A stretch of 20,224 nucleotides of DNA from CAITSH01 sp945892985 (GCA_945892985.1 CAMDDU010000062.1:1-20224); one strand, 5' to 3'; shown: positions 1 to 7,574, counted from the stretch's first letter. Program-made: numbers and translations. Notes: generated by a model not told the origin, from the sequence alone.

Positions 1-135
1 ATTAACACGATCCAGAACTATGTCGAAAACCACAACCGCGATCCCAAGCCGTTCATCTGGACGGCGCGCGCCTCGGACATCCTCGCGAAGGTCGTCAAAG
101 CGCGGGCACGACTCAATAAGTTGCAATCTGTTTGA
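1..135 (+). CDS. IS630-type transposase, C-terminal end only (runs in from the left edge)
   Basis: Frame 1 is open from the first base and stops with TGA at 133-135. It encodes about 44 residues that include NYVENHNRDPKPFIWTARAS and then DILAKVVKARARL. A PKPFIWTA stretch followed by a DIL.KV..AR helix is the usual C-terminus of IS630-family DDE transposases (recalled family knowledge, not a search). The catalytic part lies outside the window, so it cannot be said whether the element is intact. The transposase stop is only 36 bp before the ParA-like gene, so an element boundary lies in or near that gap and may have replaced the native upstream region of that gene. Confidence 0.75.
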   Translation: MNTIQNYVENHNRDPKPFIWTARASDILAKVVKARARLNKLQSV

Positions 136-171
136 CGCACTACACTAGATGTGTCCTTTTGAGGGGGCGGT

Positions 172-1014
172 ATGAGCGTTGTAAAAATTCTGATAACGAG
201 TCAAAAAGGTGGTGTCGGGAAAAGTACCATCTCGGCCAACCTGGCGGCTTATTTTTCGGACGTTAAATTAAAACGCGTTACTCTGATTGATTTTGATCAT
301 CAAGCGACCGCGAGCTATTGGATGCGAAGCTGCGCCTCTCGTACCGTCATCAGAATTTGCGACGCGCTTTCTTACAAATCCGCCGGGGTCAGCCTTTTGA
401 AGGCGAAGGAGGAGTTGCGAATTGCGAGTGCCAGCTCGGATGTCGTAATCACGGACCTGACATGGGTGGATATTTTCCCGGCCAGCTTTTTCTTTGATTA
501 TGACTTGATCATAATTCCCTCCTCGCTGTCCGGCATTGAGCTGGCGAGTGCAAACGATTTCTTGACGCGGTTTGCGCCGGTTTTCAATTCACGCAATCTG
601 CAAGCACCCCAAGTCATTCTGATGCCCAATCGCATGCTCGACTTGCAAAATTACAGGGGCTTTTTCCAGAATTGCGGTTTCCCGGTTCCATTTCACTTGA
701 CCAGCCCGATCATGTTTTCAAAACCGGCGCAGGCATCGTTTGGCAAGACGTATTTCTTCAAGAGCGATGACGATGCGCTTAGAGACTCATTTTTGGTTGT
801 ATGCAAGGAAATCGAGGATTTGATTTCTGAGGTCGTATCCGGGAAAAACAAGAATAAACAAACCTTGAGCGGGGTTACCGCTATCACCCGATCAAATGGG
901 GGGGGATTGCTGGATAAATTTTTGGCCAACCGCAATGCCGCCAAAAAGGAGGAGGCAATTCCCGCCGCCAGCGTTAAACCAGAATCAAAATGGTTTGGCT
1001 TTCTTCAAAGGTAA
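172..1014 (+). CDS. orphan ParA/MinD-superfamily ATPase
   Basis: 280 residues. The deviant Walker A motif KGGVGKST is at residues 12-19. It is followed by a Walker A'-like LIDFDHQATASYW at about 38-50 and a hydrophobic strand ending in D (VVITDL) that fits Walker B. Such ATPases position or segregate cargo (plasmids, chromosome origins, chemoreceptor clusters, cellulose synthase) by ATP-dependent dimerisation. No ParB gene or parS-like repeat is visible, so this is an orphan rather than a standard partition pair. The C-terminus ends in a short aromatic/basic motif (KWFGFLQR). The ATG at 172 follows a GGGGG-rich purine tract about 5 bp upstream. The gene is visibly richer in A/T than the catabolic genes downstream, which suggests a different origin. 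The next two genes probably encode partners. A BcsQ-like role is possible, but no bcs genes are present. Confidence 0.8.
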   Translation: MSVVKILITSQKGGVGKSTISANLAAYFSDVKLKRVTLIDFDHQATASYWMRSCASRTVIRICDALSYKSAGVSLLKAKEELRIASASSDVVITDLTWVDIFPASFFFDYDLIIIPSSLSGIELASANDFLTRFAPVFNSRNLQAPQVILMPNRMLDLQNYRGFFQNCGFPVPFHLTSPIMFSKPAQASFGKTYFFKSDDDALRDSFLVVCKEIEDLISEVVSGKNKNKQTLSGVTAITRSNGGGLLDKFLANRNAAKKEEAIPAASVKPESKWFGFLQR

Positions 1015-1160
1015 AGGCTGTCGAGGTTCAATATCGAGGGTTGAGACTTGTTACTTGGCCAAAATATGTTGGCTGTCCTTTTTGCGTACTTGTTTAAACG
1101 TCAGCATCCCCTAGAGATGCCCCAAGCTTTCAAGCACAGGAAAATTTAAAAACACCAAAT

Positions 1161-1772
1161 ATGAAATATTTCGATCCAAAGGTCGGCTGGGATACGCAGG
1201 TTGTTCCCCTGGGTGGGGGACGAGCAAAGATATCCCAAGATAGCAACGATGACACGAGCGCGTCGTCTGCCCCGGAGTCTGCGAGCGGGGAGCAGTCTAC
1301 CGGCTCCAATAAGGTTTTTCATTTCAGTCGCGTCGGTAATCCGCTTCATATAAGAGGCCTCGACAAGCCGGATGGCGAAGCGGTTTTGGTGCAGGACAAG
1401 GCCGTAATCGCAGAGGAATCTGCGCATGAAAGCTCGGCCCAAAGTCCCGCGGCACTGCTTACTTTCAGCGCCGCAATTGAGGAGATATTTTCCGCGCTCC
1501 CGATTCGCGATGAAAACTCCAATGAGTTACCAGAAGTTTTGGAGAGCATGCGGCATCTGTCGGAAAAACTTCACGAAAAGCAGCAGATCGAAAAAAATCT
1601 GGCCGGCGTTGTCGAGGAAATAAGTTTCCTGAGGAAGATCCTTGATGAGCGAGTATTAGCCGCGCAGGCGCGTGAAAAACAGTCGCTGGCGGCCAGTAAA
1701 GTCCGGGTGGAACTCATGCAAGAGCTGGTGACTACGCTCGTGGCTCCCGGTGAAGTTCATCGCAAAAAATGA
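1161..1772 (+). CDS. hypothetical coiled-coil protein, putative partner of the ParA-like ATPase
   Basis: 203 residues, not recognised as a known family. Residues 1-60 are polar and low in complexity (Ser/Ala/Asp/Glu-rich, probably disordered). The middle is mixed. About residues 115-195 are charged and heptad-like (for example HLSEKLHEKQQIEKNL, then EEISFLRKILDERV) and should form a coiled coil. There is no signal peptide or membrane segment. The ATG at 1161 lacks a clear Shine-Dalgarno sequence; an AGGAAA lies too far upstream. The 3' end overlaps the next gene by four bases (ATGA at 1769-1772), indicating translational coupling with the membrane protein. A plausible role is an adaptor linking the ATPase to the membrane protein. 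That role is inferred only from gene order and architecture. Confidence 0.65.
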   Translation: MKYFDPKVGWDTQVVPLGGGRAKISQDSNDDTSASSAPESASGEQSTGSNKVFHFSRVGNPLHIRGLDKPDGEAVLVQDKAVIAEESAHESSAQSPAALLTFSAAIEEIFSALPIRDENSNELPEVLESMRHLSEKLHEKQQIEKNLAGVVEEISFLRKILDERVLAAQAREKQSLAASKVRVELMQELVTTLVAPGEVHRKK

Positions 1773-2263
1773 GAACGTTCAGGTCATTTGAGGTTTCTTT
1801 GTGGGTCGTTTTGGTCCATTGGTATGCGCTGGGTTTGCTTGTTTTGTTTGAATACACGCATACCGGTTCTGGATGGCTGGCTGATTTGCCGTGGGACCAC
1901 TGGTTTGAAGAGCTTGTTGATGGTCTGGGTGGCGGCAAGCTTAGTGCTGGGACGCTGTTATTGTTTCTTTTGTACGCGTTGATAATGCTTAGCGCGGTGG
2001 TGTTGACGTATATTTTTGCCAAAATCTCCGTTCATGCCATAGCCGAACTCTATAGAAAACGAAAGAACGGCCTGAAAAGCAGCGACGCCCCGTCCTTGAC
2101 GTCCGCCTCAGTCGCCGCAATCCCCACAGTCGCAGATGTTGCAGAGGTCGCAGAGGTCGAGGACACCGACATACGCGCGTTTCTTATTGAGCGTCCCGAG
2201 TTGGAGGCGCGGATCGAAAATTTCAGAAGTCAGATGAGAAAAGTTTCGGGCATTTCGGGCTAA
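1769..2263 (+). CDS. small two-span membrane protein, third gene of the ParA-like unit
   Basis: 164 residues. Two hydrophobic segments are evident: about residues 9-27 (LWVVLVHWYALGLLVLF) and about 60-84 (AGTLLLFLLYALIMLSAVVL). The loop between them is rich in Trp and acidic residues. The C-terminal half is cytoplasmic-looking: basic (YRKRKNG), then an Ala/Val/Glu-rich linker (VADVAEVAEVEDTD), then a short amphipathic helix. The ATG at 1769 overlaps the stop of the preceding gene (ATGA), so the two are translationally coupled. No family was recognised. It could be the membrane anchor or target through which the ATPase acts. That is inference from context. Confidence 0.65.
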   Translation: MRTFRSFEVSLWVVLVHWYALGLLVLFEYTHTGSGWLADLPWDHWFEELVDGLGGGKLSAGTLLLFLLYALIMLSAVVLTYIFAKISVHAIAELYRKRKNGLKSSDAPSLTSASVAAIPTVADVAEVAEVEDTDIRAFLIERPELEARIENFRSQMRKVSGISG

Positions 2264-2439
2264 CCGGGTCTCTTTCACGCATGCGCTTCAAGCGCTATCG
2301 GGTGTATTGCTTATGATCTAAGCTGCGCCCGCCATCGATTGATAACAGATTGGGGCGGCACACGCGCGATGAGCCTCACGGGCGCTTGCTGTGGACTGAA
2401 GAACTGCGCTAAGTGCCTGAAATGAGACGAGTTGGGCGT

Positions 2440-2581
2440 GGAAGATGTCAGGGGCTATGCCCCAGGGTGCCCCATGAGAGGATTGTGAGTGTCCCCGCGC
2501 TGAAAATTGAAAACTCTTTACCGACGGGATAAAGGGTTTGCGTGCAAACGCATTTAAGGCCAGCGAAAGCTGGCTTTTTTT
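2440..2581 (+). ncRNA. candidate small RNA ending in an intrinsic terminator
   Basis: Four consecutive potential hairpins lie in this noncoding stretch: GGGGC-TAT-GCCCC near 2453-2465, CTTTA/TAAAG near 2517-2533, GTTTGC-GT-GCAAAC near 2536-2549, and GCCAGC-GAAA-GCTGGC at 2559-2574 followed by seven Ts. The stem series plus a terminator, about 300 bp after the nearest stop codon, would fit a small RNA or a long structured 3' UTR of the upstream unit. It matches no RNA class I recognise (not tmRNA, 4.5S or RNase P). The 5' boundary is a guess. Confidence 0.3.
2559..2581 (+). terminator. rho-independent terminator
   Basis: A perfect 6-bp GC-rich stem, GCCAGC/GCTGGC, is closed by a GAAA tetraloop and followed directly by TTTTTTT. 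This is a canonical intrinsic terminator separating the ParA-like unit (or the candidate RNA) from the catabolic block. Confidence 0.85.
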
Positions 2582-2725
2582 ATGCTGTGCTTTCAGGTTT
2601 CGCTCCCAAAAATCGACAAAGCACGGTCTATGCGCTAGGCTTTCGTTCCCTGCCGGACTTCCTGGGCTTGCGCCCGCTCCCGTGCCGGATTGCCCATTTT
2701 TCTAACAGCCACAGACCCCTCATTG

Positions 2726-3913
2726 ATGAAGACTGCAAATTCGAAAGAAATTCTGATCGCCGGCGGCGGTATCGGCGGACTCGCGACAGCGCTGGCTCTG
2801 GCCAAACGCGGCCTGCGCGCACGGGTGATGGAGCGTGCGCCCGAGTTCGGTGAAATTGGCTACGGCATTCAGCTCGGCCCCAACGTCTACCGCATGCTCG
2901 ATTTTCTCGGGGTGGCGAAAGAGGTTGAGGAAACGGCTGTTCACCCCGAGTTTCTTGTGCTCATCGATGCGCTTACCGACAAGGAGCTGACACGCATTTC
3001 CTGCGGCGAGACTTTCAAGGCCCGCTATGGTGCCGCCTACATGGTGGTGCACCGACGTGATTTACATGGTGCCTTGCTCAAGGCCTGCCAGGCGGAGGAG
3101 GCGATTTCCTTGAATACGTCCAAGGAGCTGGTGAGCTTTGCCGATCACGGTAACGCGGTTAGCGCAAAATTCGCCGATGGAACGGAGTACGAGTGTGATG
3201 TGCTGATCGGTGCGGACGGCCTGCGCTCGAAGGTGCGCGAGGTCATCGTCGCGGACGGCGCGCCGCGCGTGTCGGGGCATGTGACCTATCGGGGCGTCGT
3301 GCCTATCGATCAGGTGGAAGATAAAACGCACTTCAACAACATGACCATCTGGGTTGGTCCGGATTTGCATCTGGTGCAATACCGCCTGCGTGGCGGCACT
3401 GTGCTGAACAATGTTGCCACAGTGGTCAGCAATAAATTCCGTCAAGGCAACAGCACCGACTTCGGCGGTCCGGACGAGCTGCAGGAGGTGTTTTCCCACA
3501 CCACACCCAAGGTGCGCGAGATGCTGAGTTACATCGGCACCGACAAGAATTGGGTGTTGCATGATCGTGACCCGGTGCCCAACTGGACCCGCGGTAATGT
3601 CGCTGTTCTGGGGGATGCCGCCCATCCGACGCTGCAATATCTCGCACAGGGCGCGTGTATGGCCATCGAAGACGGCGTTGTGCTGTCCAAGCAGCTGGCC
3701 GGGGCCGGTGGAGACTACAGTGCCGCGCTGAGCGCCTACCGGGATGCGCGCTACCTGCGCACGGCCCGGGTGCAGCTGACCTCGCGTATCTTCGGTGACA
3801 TCATTCACACGCGCGGCGGCGCGCGTGATCTGCGAAACCATCTGATGGCGCAGCGCACCCCCGAAACCTTCACAGAAGTGGACTGGCTGTATCGGGGCAT
3901 CGACGTCGGTTAG
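2726..3913 (+). CDS. FAD-dependent aromatic-acid monooxygenase (3-hydroxybenzoate 6-hydroxylase / salicylate hydroxylase-like)
   Basis: 395 residues, normal for class A flavoprotein hydroxylases, which insert one oxygen atom into a phenolic ring using NAD(P)H and O2. The N-terminal Rossmann motif for FAD is at residues 9-28 (IAGGGIGGLATALALAKRG). The DG motif is LIGADGLRSKVR in the middle. The second FAD motif is LGDAAHPTLQYLAQGACMA, with the usual GDAAHP. GEIGYGIQLGPNVYRML near residues 45-61 resembles the 3-hydroxybenzoate 6-hydroxylase/salicylate hydroxylase group. The start at ATG 2726 is preferred over a TTG at 2690; neither has a good Shine-Dalgarno sequence. It sits at the head of the aromatic catabolic block, with the next gene beginning within 30 bp. 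The exact substrate cannot be assigned. Confidence 0.85.
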   Translation: MKTANSKEILIAGGGIGGLATALALAKRGLRARVMERAPEFGEIGYGIQLGPNVYRMLDFLGVAKEVEETAVHPEFLVLIDALTDKELTRISCGETFKARYGAAYMVVHRRDLHGALLKACQAEEAISLNTSKELVSFADHGNAVSAKFADGTEYECDVLIGADGLRSKVREVIVADGAPRVSGHVTYRGVVPIDQVEDKTHFNNMTIWVGPDLHLVQYRLRGGTVLNNVATVVSNKFRQGNSTDFGGPDELQEVFSHTTPKVREMLSYIGTDKNWVLHDRDPVPNWTRGNVAVLGDAAHPTLQYLAQGACMAIEDGVVLSKQLAGAGGDYSAALSAYRDARYLRTARVQLTSRIFGDIIHTRGGARDLRNHLMAQRTPETFTEVDWLYRGIDVG

Positions 3914-3940
3914 CAAGCTTTGTTTCCGCCAAGGCCCACT

Positions 3941-5218
3941 GTGGCTGCCCCCGTCCGCGCAGCACCGACCGACGCCGATTACCTGTCGCGCGATGAGGTG
4001 CTGGAAATTCTTGGCATCAAGCGCCAGACGCTTTATTCCTATGTCAGCCGCGGTTACATCCGCAGCGTCCCGCAGGCCGGAGGCCACGCCAGCTACTACC
4101 TGCGCGAGGACATAGAGCGGGTCAAGGCGAAGAACACCGCGCGCTCCGGCCACGGGCCGGCGGCGGCGAGTGCGATGCGCTGGGGCGAGCCGGTCATTGT
4201 CACCAGCATCACGGAAATAACGGAGGAGGGGCCGCGCTACCGCAACCGCCTTGCGCTCGATCTTGCGCGCTCGCATTGCTCCTTCGAGGCGGCGGCAGAA
4301 TATCTGTGGACTGGCAACTGGACGGACGAGCCTGTGGTGTGGCAATCCGCGCCCGCCCCGGCAGAAGTCCCCGACCTGCTTGCGGCCACGACGCGGTTGC
4401 ATCCGCGCGTCCACATTCTGCAATTGCTGACGCAGGCAACGCTGTCCATAGGCATAGCCGAGGGGGGTAGTGAGCGCGTCGGCGGCAGCGGCACGCCGGT
4501 GCTGTCCGCCCGCCGGCTGATCCGCACCCTTGCCGGCGTGTTCGGGTTTCTCGGGCCGCGGAAGGAATATGTTGCGCCGCTGGCCGGCGAGCCTTTGGCG
4601 AAAAGCCTGGCACGCGCGCTTGGTCTGCCCTTGGAGCCGCTCAACCTCGGCGCGCTCGACACGGCGCTGGTTCTGGTTGCTGATCACGAGCTCAATCCGG
4701 CCACCTTCGCCGCGCGCATCGCCGCCTCGGGCGGCGCCGACTTGCATTCGTGCATGGGCGCCGCCCTTGAGGTGCATTACGGCATCGGTCGCGGTTGTGA
4801 CCGGGTCGAGGCCATGTTCATGCCACCGGCGGTGCCCAAGGCGGTGCTCGAACTGGTGAAGAGCCGGCTTGACGCCGCGCAAACGCTGGTGGGCTTCAAC
4901 CACAAGCTCTACCCGCACGGCGATCCGCGCACCCAGATGTTGTTGGATATCGCACGTGAAGCCGGCCGGGAGCGCAAAATGACCCGCAACATGTTGCTCG
5001 CTCTCGAGGATATTGAAAAGCAGTTCAAGGCCAGGCCGAGCATAGAAACCGGCCTTGTGGTGATTTGCCGGGCCCTTGGCTTGCCCGACCATACCGCCGG
5101 GGGGCTGTTTGCCCTGAGCCGCTCTGCCGGTTGGGTGGCGCATATTCTTGAGCAGCGTCTGGCCGGATTCATGATCCGGCCGCGCGCCAAGTTCACCAGT
5201 CCTGTGCCGGGCCGCTGA
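3941..5218 (+). CDS. citrate-synthase-family protein fused to an N-terminal helix-turn-helix domain
   Basis: 425 residues from the GTG at 3941, which has AAGG six bases upstream; a TTG at 3920 would add seven residues. Residues about 13-65 (YLSRDEVLEILGIKRQTLYS, then RGYIRSVPQAGGHASYYLRE) are a MerR/excisionase-type winged helix. Residues about 80-410 carry the citrate synthase fold, with DHELNPATFAAR, GFNHKLYP.GDPR and RSAGWVAHILEQ. By eye, the second catalytic His (GFNH, residue 321) is kept. The region normally reading GPLHGG reads YGIGRGCDRVE and lacks the first catalytic His. The usual catalytic Asp is Glu (PSIETGL, residue 369). It may be an acyl-CoA-sensing regulator or an enzyme with altered chemistry (citryl-CoA lyase or acyl-CoA condensing). 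It follows the monooxygenase by 27 bp. Confidence 0.8.
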   Translation: MAAPVRAAPTDADYLSRDEVLEILGIKRQTLYSYVSRGYIRSVPQAGGHASYYLREDIERVKAKNTARSGHGPAAASAMRWGEPVIVTSITEITEEGPRYRNRLALDLARSHCSFEAAAEYLWTGNWTDEPVVWQSAPAPAEVPDLLAATTRLHPRVHILQLLTQATLSIGIAEGGSERVGGSGTPVLSARRLIRTLAGVFGFLGPRKEYVAPLAGEPLAKSLARALGLPLEPLNLGALDTALVLVADHELNPATFAARIAASGGADLHSCMGAALEVHYGIGRGCDRVEAMFMPPAVPKAVLELVKSRLDAAQTLVGFNHKLYPHGDPRTQMLLDIAREAGRERKMTRNMLLALEDIEKQFKARPSIETGLVVICRALGLPDHTAGGLFALSRSAGWVAHILEQRLAGFMIRPRAKFTSPVPGR

Positions 5219-5260
5219 AGCGGGCAGGTTTCGCATCGGCGGCCTTCCAGTCGATTGCCT

Positions 5261-5298
5261 AATCAAGCTTGATTCAACCCTGTTGCGATGCCTAAACT
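5261..5298 (+). promoter_or_regulatory. palindromic operator overlapping a sigma70-like promoter upstream of the aldolase/dioxygenase genes
   Basis: AATCAAGCTTGATT at 5261-5274 is a perfect 14-bp palindrome. Its right half supplies TTGATT (5269-5274) as a possible -35 box. TAAACT at 5293-5298 lies 18 bp further on as a possible -10. The pair sits 41 bp before the ATG of the class II aldolase gene. A palindrome covering a -35 box is the layout expected of a repressor site. The divergent or adjacent regulator is unknown; the HTH-fusion protein just upstream is a candidate by proximity only. Confidence 0.4.
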
Positions 5299-5338
5299 AC
5301 GTCCTGTAATGCCCCGTTCGAGGGCGGAGGAGATTGCA

Positions 5339-6139
5339 ATGGGTAAGGCTGAAAAAGAGTTGGGTCTGACTTTGGCTGCCGATGGACTGAAGTGGCCCGA
5401 CATGCCGGTGTTTGCGACCAAACTGGACGAGCGCCTGCATCGCAAGCAGCGCCTCGCCGCCGCCTACCGGATCTTTGCGCATTACGGCCTCAATTACGGC
5501 GTTGGCGGACACATCACGGTACGCGACCCGATCCTGACTGATCATTTCTGGGTGAATCCGCTGGCGGTTGATTTCAGCCGCATTTGCGTCTCCGACTTGA
5601 TCCTTGTCAATCACGCCGGCCAGATTGTCGAGGGCACGCGGACCATTAACGCCGCCGCGTATGCCATTCATTCGAGCATCCACAGGGCGAGGCCCGATGT
5701 CGACGCAGCGGCCCATTCGCATTCACGTTTTTCCACGACCTTTGCGTCGCTGGGAAAAATGCTGCCCGCAATCACGCAGGAGGCCTGTTCCTTTTATAAG
5801 GATCACGCGCTCTACGACGGCTATGGTGGGGTTGCCGCCGATGTGTCGGAGGGCGACATGATTGCGCAAGCGCTCGGCCCCCACAAGGCGGTGATCTGTC
5901 GCAACCACGGCGCCTTCACCGTCGGCCACACGGTGGAGGAGGCGGTGTTCTGGTTTTTGCGCATGGAGCGCGCCTTCGAGCAAACCCTGATGGCCTGGTC
6001 GGCCGGGACGCCGGTCCAGATCGACGACGCCACCGCATCGCTCGCCGCGCGCCAGGTCGGCTCGCACAAGTCGGGTTGGTACAGCCTGACACCGCTGATG
6101 GACAAGATACTCGCCGAGCAGCCCGATCTGCTTGACTGA
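5339..6139 (+). CDS. class II aldolase/adducin-family protein (possible aromatic-acid decarboxylase)
   Basis: 266 residues. The start at ATG 5339 is fixed by GGAGGAG six bases upstream; an ATG at 5288 in the same frame has no ribosome site. Metal-ligand histidines are visible as HSH (H126, H128) and in CRNHGAFTVG (H190), as in zinc-dependent class II aldolases. The Glu used by fuculose-phosphate aldolase, four residues before a conserved His, appears to be Ala here (NAAAYAIH). This argues against ordinary aldol cleavage. Known relatives in aromatic pathways act as decarboxylases (PhtC for 3,4-dihydroxyphthalate, CmtD in p-cumate degradation). Its position directly before a ring-hydroxylating dioxygenase supports such a role, but the substrate is not determined. 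Confidence 0.8.
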   Translation: MGKAEKELGLTLAADGLKWPDMPVFATKLDERLHRKQRLAAAYRIFAHYGLNYGVGGHITVRDPILTDHFWVNPLAVDFSRICVSDLILVNHAGQIVEGTRTINAAAYAIHSSIHRARPDVDAAAHSHSRFSTTFASLGKMLPAITQEACSFYKDHALYDGYGGVAADVSEGDMIAQALGPHKAVICRNHGAFTVGHTVEEAVFWFLRMERAFEQTLMAWSAGTPVQIDDATASLAARQVGSHKSGWYSLTPLMDKILAEQPDLLD

Positions 6140-6181
6140 CTCCGGCCTGACCCCTGTTTGAGCTGAGTCTGATCCTTCCCC

Positions 6182-6206
6182 GAGCTGAGCTGAGCTGAGC
6201 TGCGCT
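6182..6206. repeat. pentanucleotide tandem repeat (GAGCT)4 plus one imperfect unit
   Basis: Four perfect GAGCT units at 6182-6201 are followed by GCGCT at 6202-6206. A further partial unit (GAGCTGAG) lies at 6160-6167. The array sits 25-50 bp upstream of the dioxygenase alpha-subunit start, in the 91-bp gap after the aldolase stop, where copy-number change would alter spacing or leader structure. Each unit is half of the self-complementary AGCT core, so the array can also fold. Confidence 0.7.
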
Positions 6207-6230
6207 AACGTAACGCGACGAGACACGACC

Positions 6231-7574
6231 ATGGATATGAGCAATATCAAAAATTATATAGACGACCGCCCGGCAGACGGTGTGTTCCGGGTACACAAGG
6301 ACGTGTATTCGGATCCGCAGTTGTTCGAACTCGAAATGAAATACATTTTCGAGCGAACCTGGTCGTTCATCGGGCATGAGTCGCAAATACCCAAGCCCCA
6401 TGACTGGGTCGCCACGCACATCGGCCGCGTGCCGGTGCTCGTTTCGCGTGACGCCAAGGGCAAGGTTGGCGCCTTCCTCAACGCCTGCCGCCACAAAGGC
6501 GCCCGGCTGACCCGAACCGAAAGCGGTAACCGTAAATTTCACGTCTGCCCCTACCACGGCTGGGCTTATGGCTCGGACGGTCGCAGCGCGGACGTCAAGG
6601 ATAAGAAAGACGGCTGCTACACGCCGGCCTTCGACAAGGATTCGCACGACCTCGTGCCGCTGGCGCGCGTGGCCTCGTACAAGGGCCTGTTGTTCGGCAG
6701 CCTCTCCGCGGACGTCCCCGAGCTCACTGATTTTCTCGGAGAACTGCGTTTTTTCATCGACCTCGCGATGGAGCAGGGTGAGCACGGCATGGAGTTCGTG
6801 CCCGGGCGCATTGAATACGCCTACGATGCCAATTGGAAGTTGCAGCTCGACAACGGCACCGACGCCTATCACCTGACCTCCACCCACACCAGCTTCCTCG
6901 ATGTCATGGCCAAGCGCGCCACGGGCGAGGGCAACCAGGAAGCCCGGCAGTTTGACTGGCAAAAGCGTTTCTCCCAGCAGGGCGGGGATTTTCAGTTCGC
7001 CAACGGCCACACCGTCATCTGGCTTAACCAGGCCGAGGTGATCAAACGTCCGATCTACCCGGGCATCGAGGCCATTCGCAAACGTGTCGGCGCCGAGCGT
7101 GCCGACTGGATGCTCAAGATGCGCAACATGTCGGTGTTCCCCAACATGCAGATCGCAGACTCGACCTCGTTGTTGTTGCGCACCTTCCGGCCGCTTTCGG
7201 TTGATCGCACCGAAATGCGCTACTGGTGTATGGCGCCCGTGGGCGAACCGCCGGCGCAAAGGGCGTGGCGCTTGCGTCAGTTCGAGGATTTCTTCAACGT
7301 CAGCGGCCTTGCCACTCCCGATGACACGGTTACCTATGAAACCTGCCAGGCAGGGTTTGCCGCCAATCAACTCGACTGGCTGCAGGGGCATTGCCGCGGT
7401 CTTGCTGCGATCGAGCAGGGGCCCAACGATATTGCCAAGTCACTGGGTTTTAACCCGGTCGCAAGCCTCAAAGGCGGTTTTGCCGTGCAGTCTGAATCAG
7501 CTTTCCAGCCGGTTTATCGCGAATGGGCGAGGCTCATGCAGGCGGGCATATCCGGGGAGAAAGCCTATGTCTGA
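6231..7574 (+). CDS. aromatic ring-hydroxylating dioxygenase, alpha subunit (BenA/AntA/XylX-like)
   Basis: 447 residues, the expected length for the large subunit of a two-subunit Rieske oxygenase. The Rieske [2Fe-2S] ligands are C86 and H88 (CRHKGA) and C106 and H109 (CPYHGWAY). The mononuclear iron site is visible as NWKLQLDNGTDAYHLTSTH, with D211, H214 and H219. The linker DKDSHDLVPLARVASYKG, followed by GLLFGSL, resembles benzoate, toluate and anthranilate 1,2-dioxygenases. The enzyme would cis-dihydroxylate an aromatic carboxylate using electrons from a reductase. No BenC-like reductase lies nearby. ATG at 6231; a second in-frame ATG is at 6237. It overlaps the beta-subunit gene by 8 bp. 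The substrate cannot be assigned. Confidence 0.9.
   Translation: MDMSNIKNYIDDRPADGVFRVHKDVYSDPQLFELEMKYIFERTWSFIGHESQIPKPHDWVATHIGRVPVLVSRDAKGKVGAFLNACRHKGARLTRTESGNRKFHVCPYHGWAYGSDGRSADVKDKKDGCYTPAFDKDSHDLVPLARVASYKGLLFGSLSADVPELTDFLGELRFFIDLAMEQGEHGMEFVPGRIEYAYDANWKLQLDNGTDAYHLTSTHTSFLDVMAKRATGEGNQEARQFDWQKRFSQQGGDFQFANGHTVIWLNQAEVIKRPIYPGIEAIRKRVGAERADWMLKMRNMSVFPNMQIADSTSLLLRTFRPLSVDRTEMRYWCMAPVGEPPAQRAWRLRQFEDFFNVSGLATPDDTVTYETCQAGFAANQLDWLQGHCRGLAAIEQGPNDIAKSLGFNPVASLKGGFAVQSESAFQPVYREWARLMQAGISGEKAYV

Larger units (their letters stand above)
2264..2725. other. intergenic region between the ParA-like unit and the catabolic block
   Basis: About 460 bp without a credible protein gene. 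The right half contains a series of short hairpins ending in a strong terminator (annotated separately). The remaining 145 bp before the monooxygenase start has no obvious Shine-Dalgarno sequence or strong promoter. Confidence 0.6.

Noticed and set aside
172..1014. Calling the ATPase a plasmid ParA or BcsQ
   Set aside because: There is no ParB, centromere-like repeat, replication gene or cellulose synthase gene in the window, so only the superfamily is supported.
2264..2725. tRNA, tmRNA, 4.5S or RNase P RNA in the spacer
   Set aside because: No cloverleaf, CCA end or family core sequences were seen; only short hairpins and a terminator.
3062..5266. A 734-codon open frame on the minus strand
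   Set aside because: It lies opposite the monooxygenase and HTH-citrate synthase genes, has Arg/His/Gly-rich composition typical of antisense frames in GC-rich DNA, and shows no domain.
5288..5338. Upstream ATG for the class II aldolase gene
   Set aside because: It has no Shine-Dalgarno sequence, lies inside the predicted promoter/operator region, and GGAGGAG clearly serves ATG 5339.
5916..7391. A 491-codon minus-strand open frame
   Set aside because: It is antisense to the aldolase and the dioxygenase alpha subunit, whose motifs are unambiguous, and its product shows no recognisable family.
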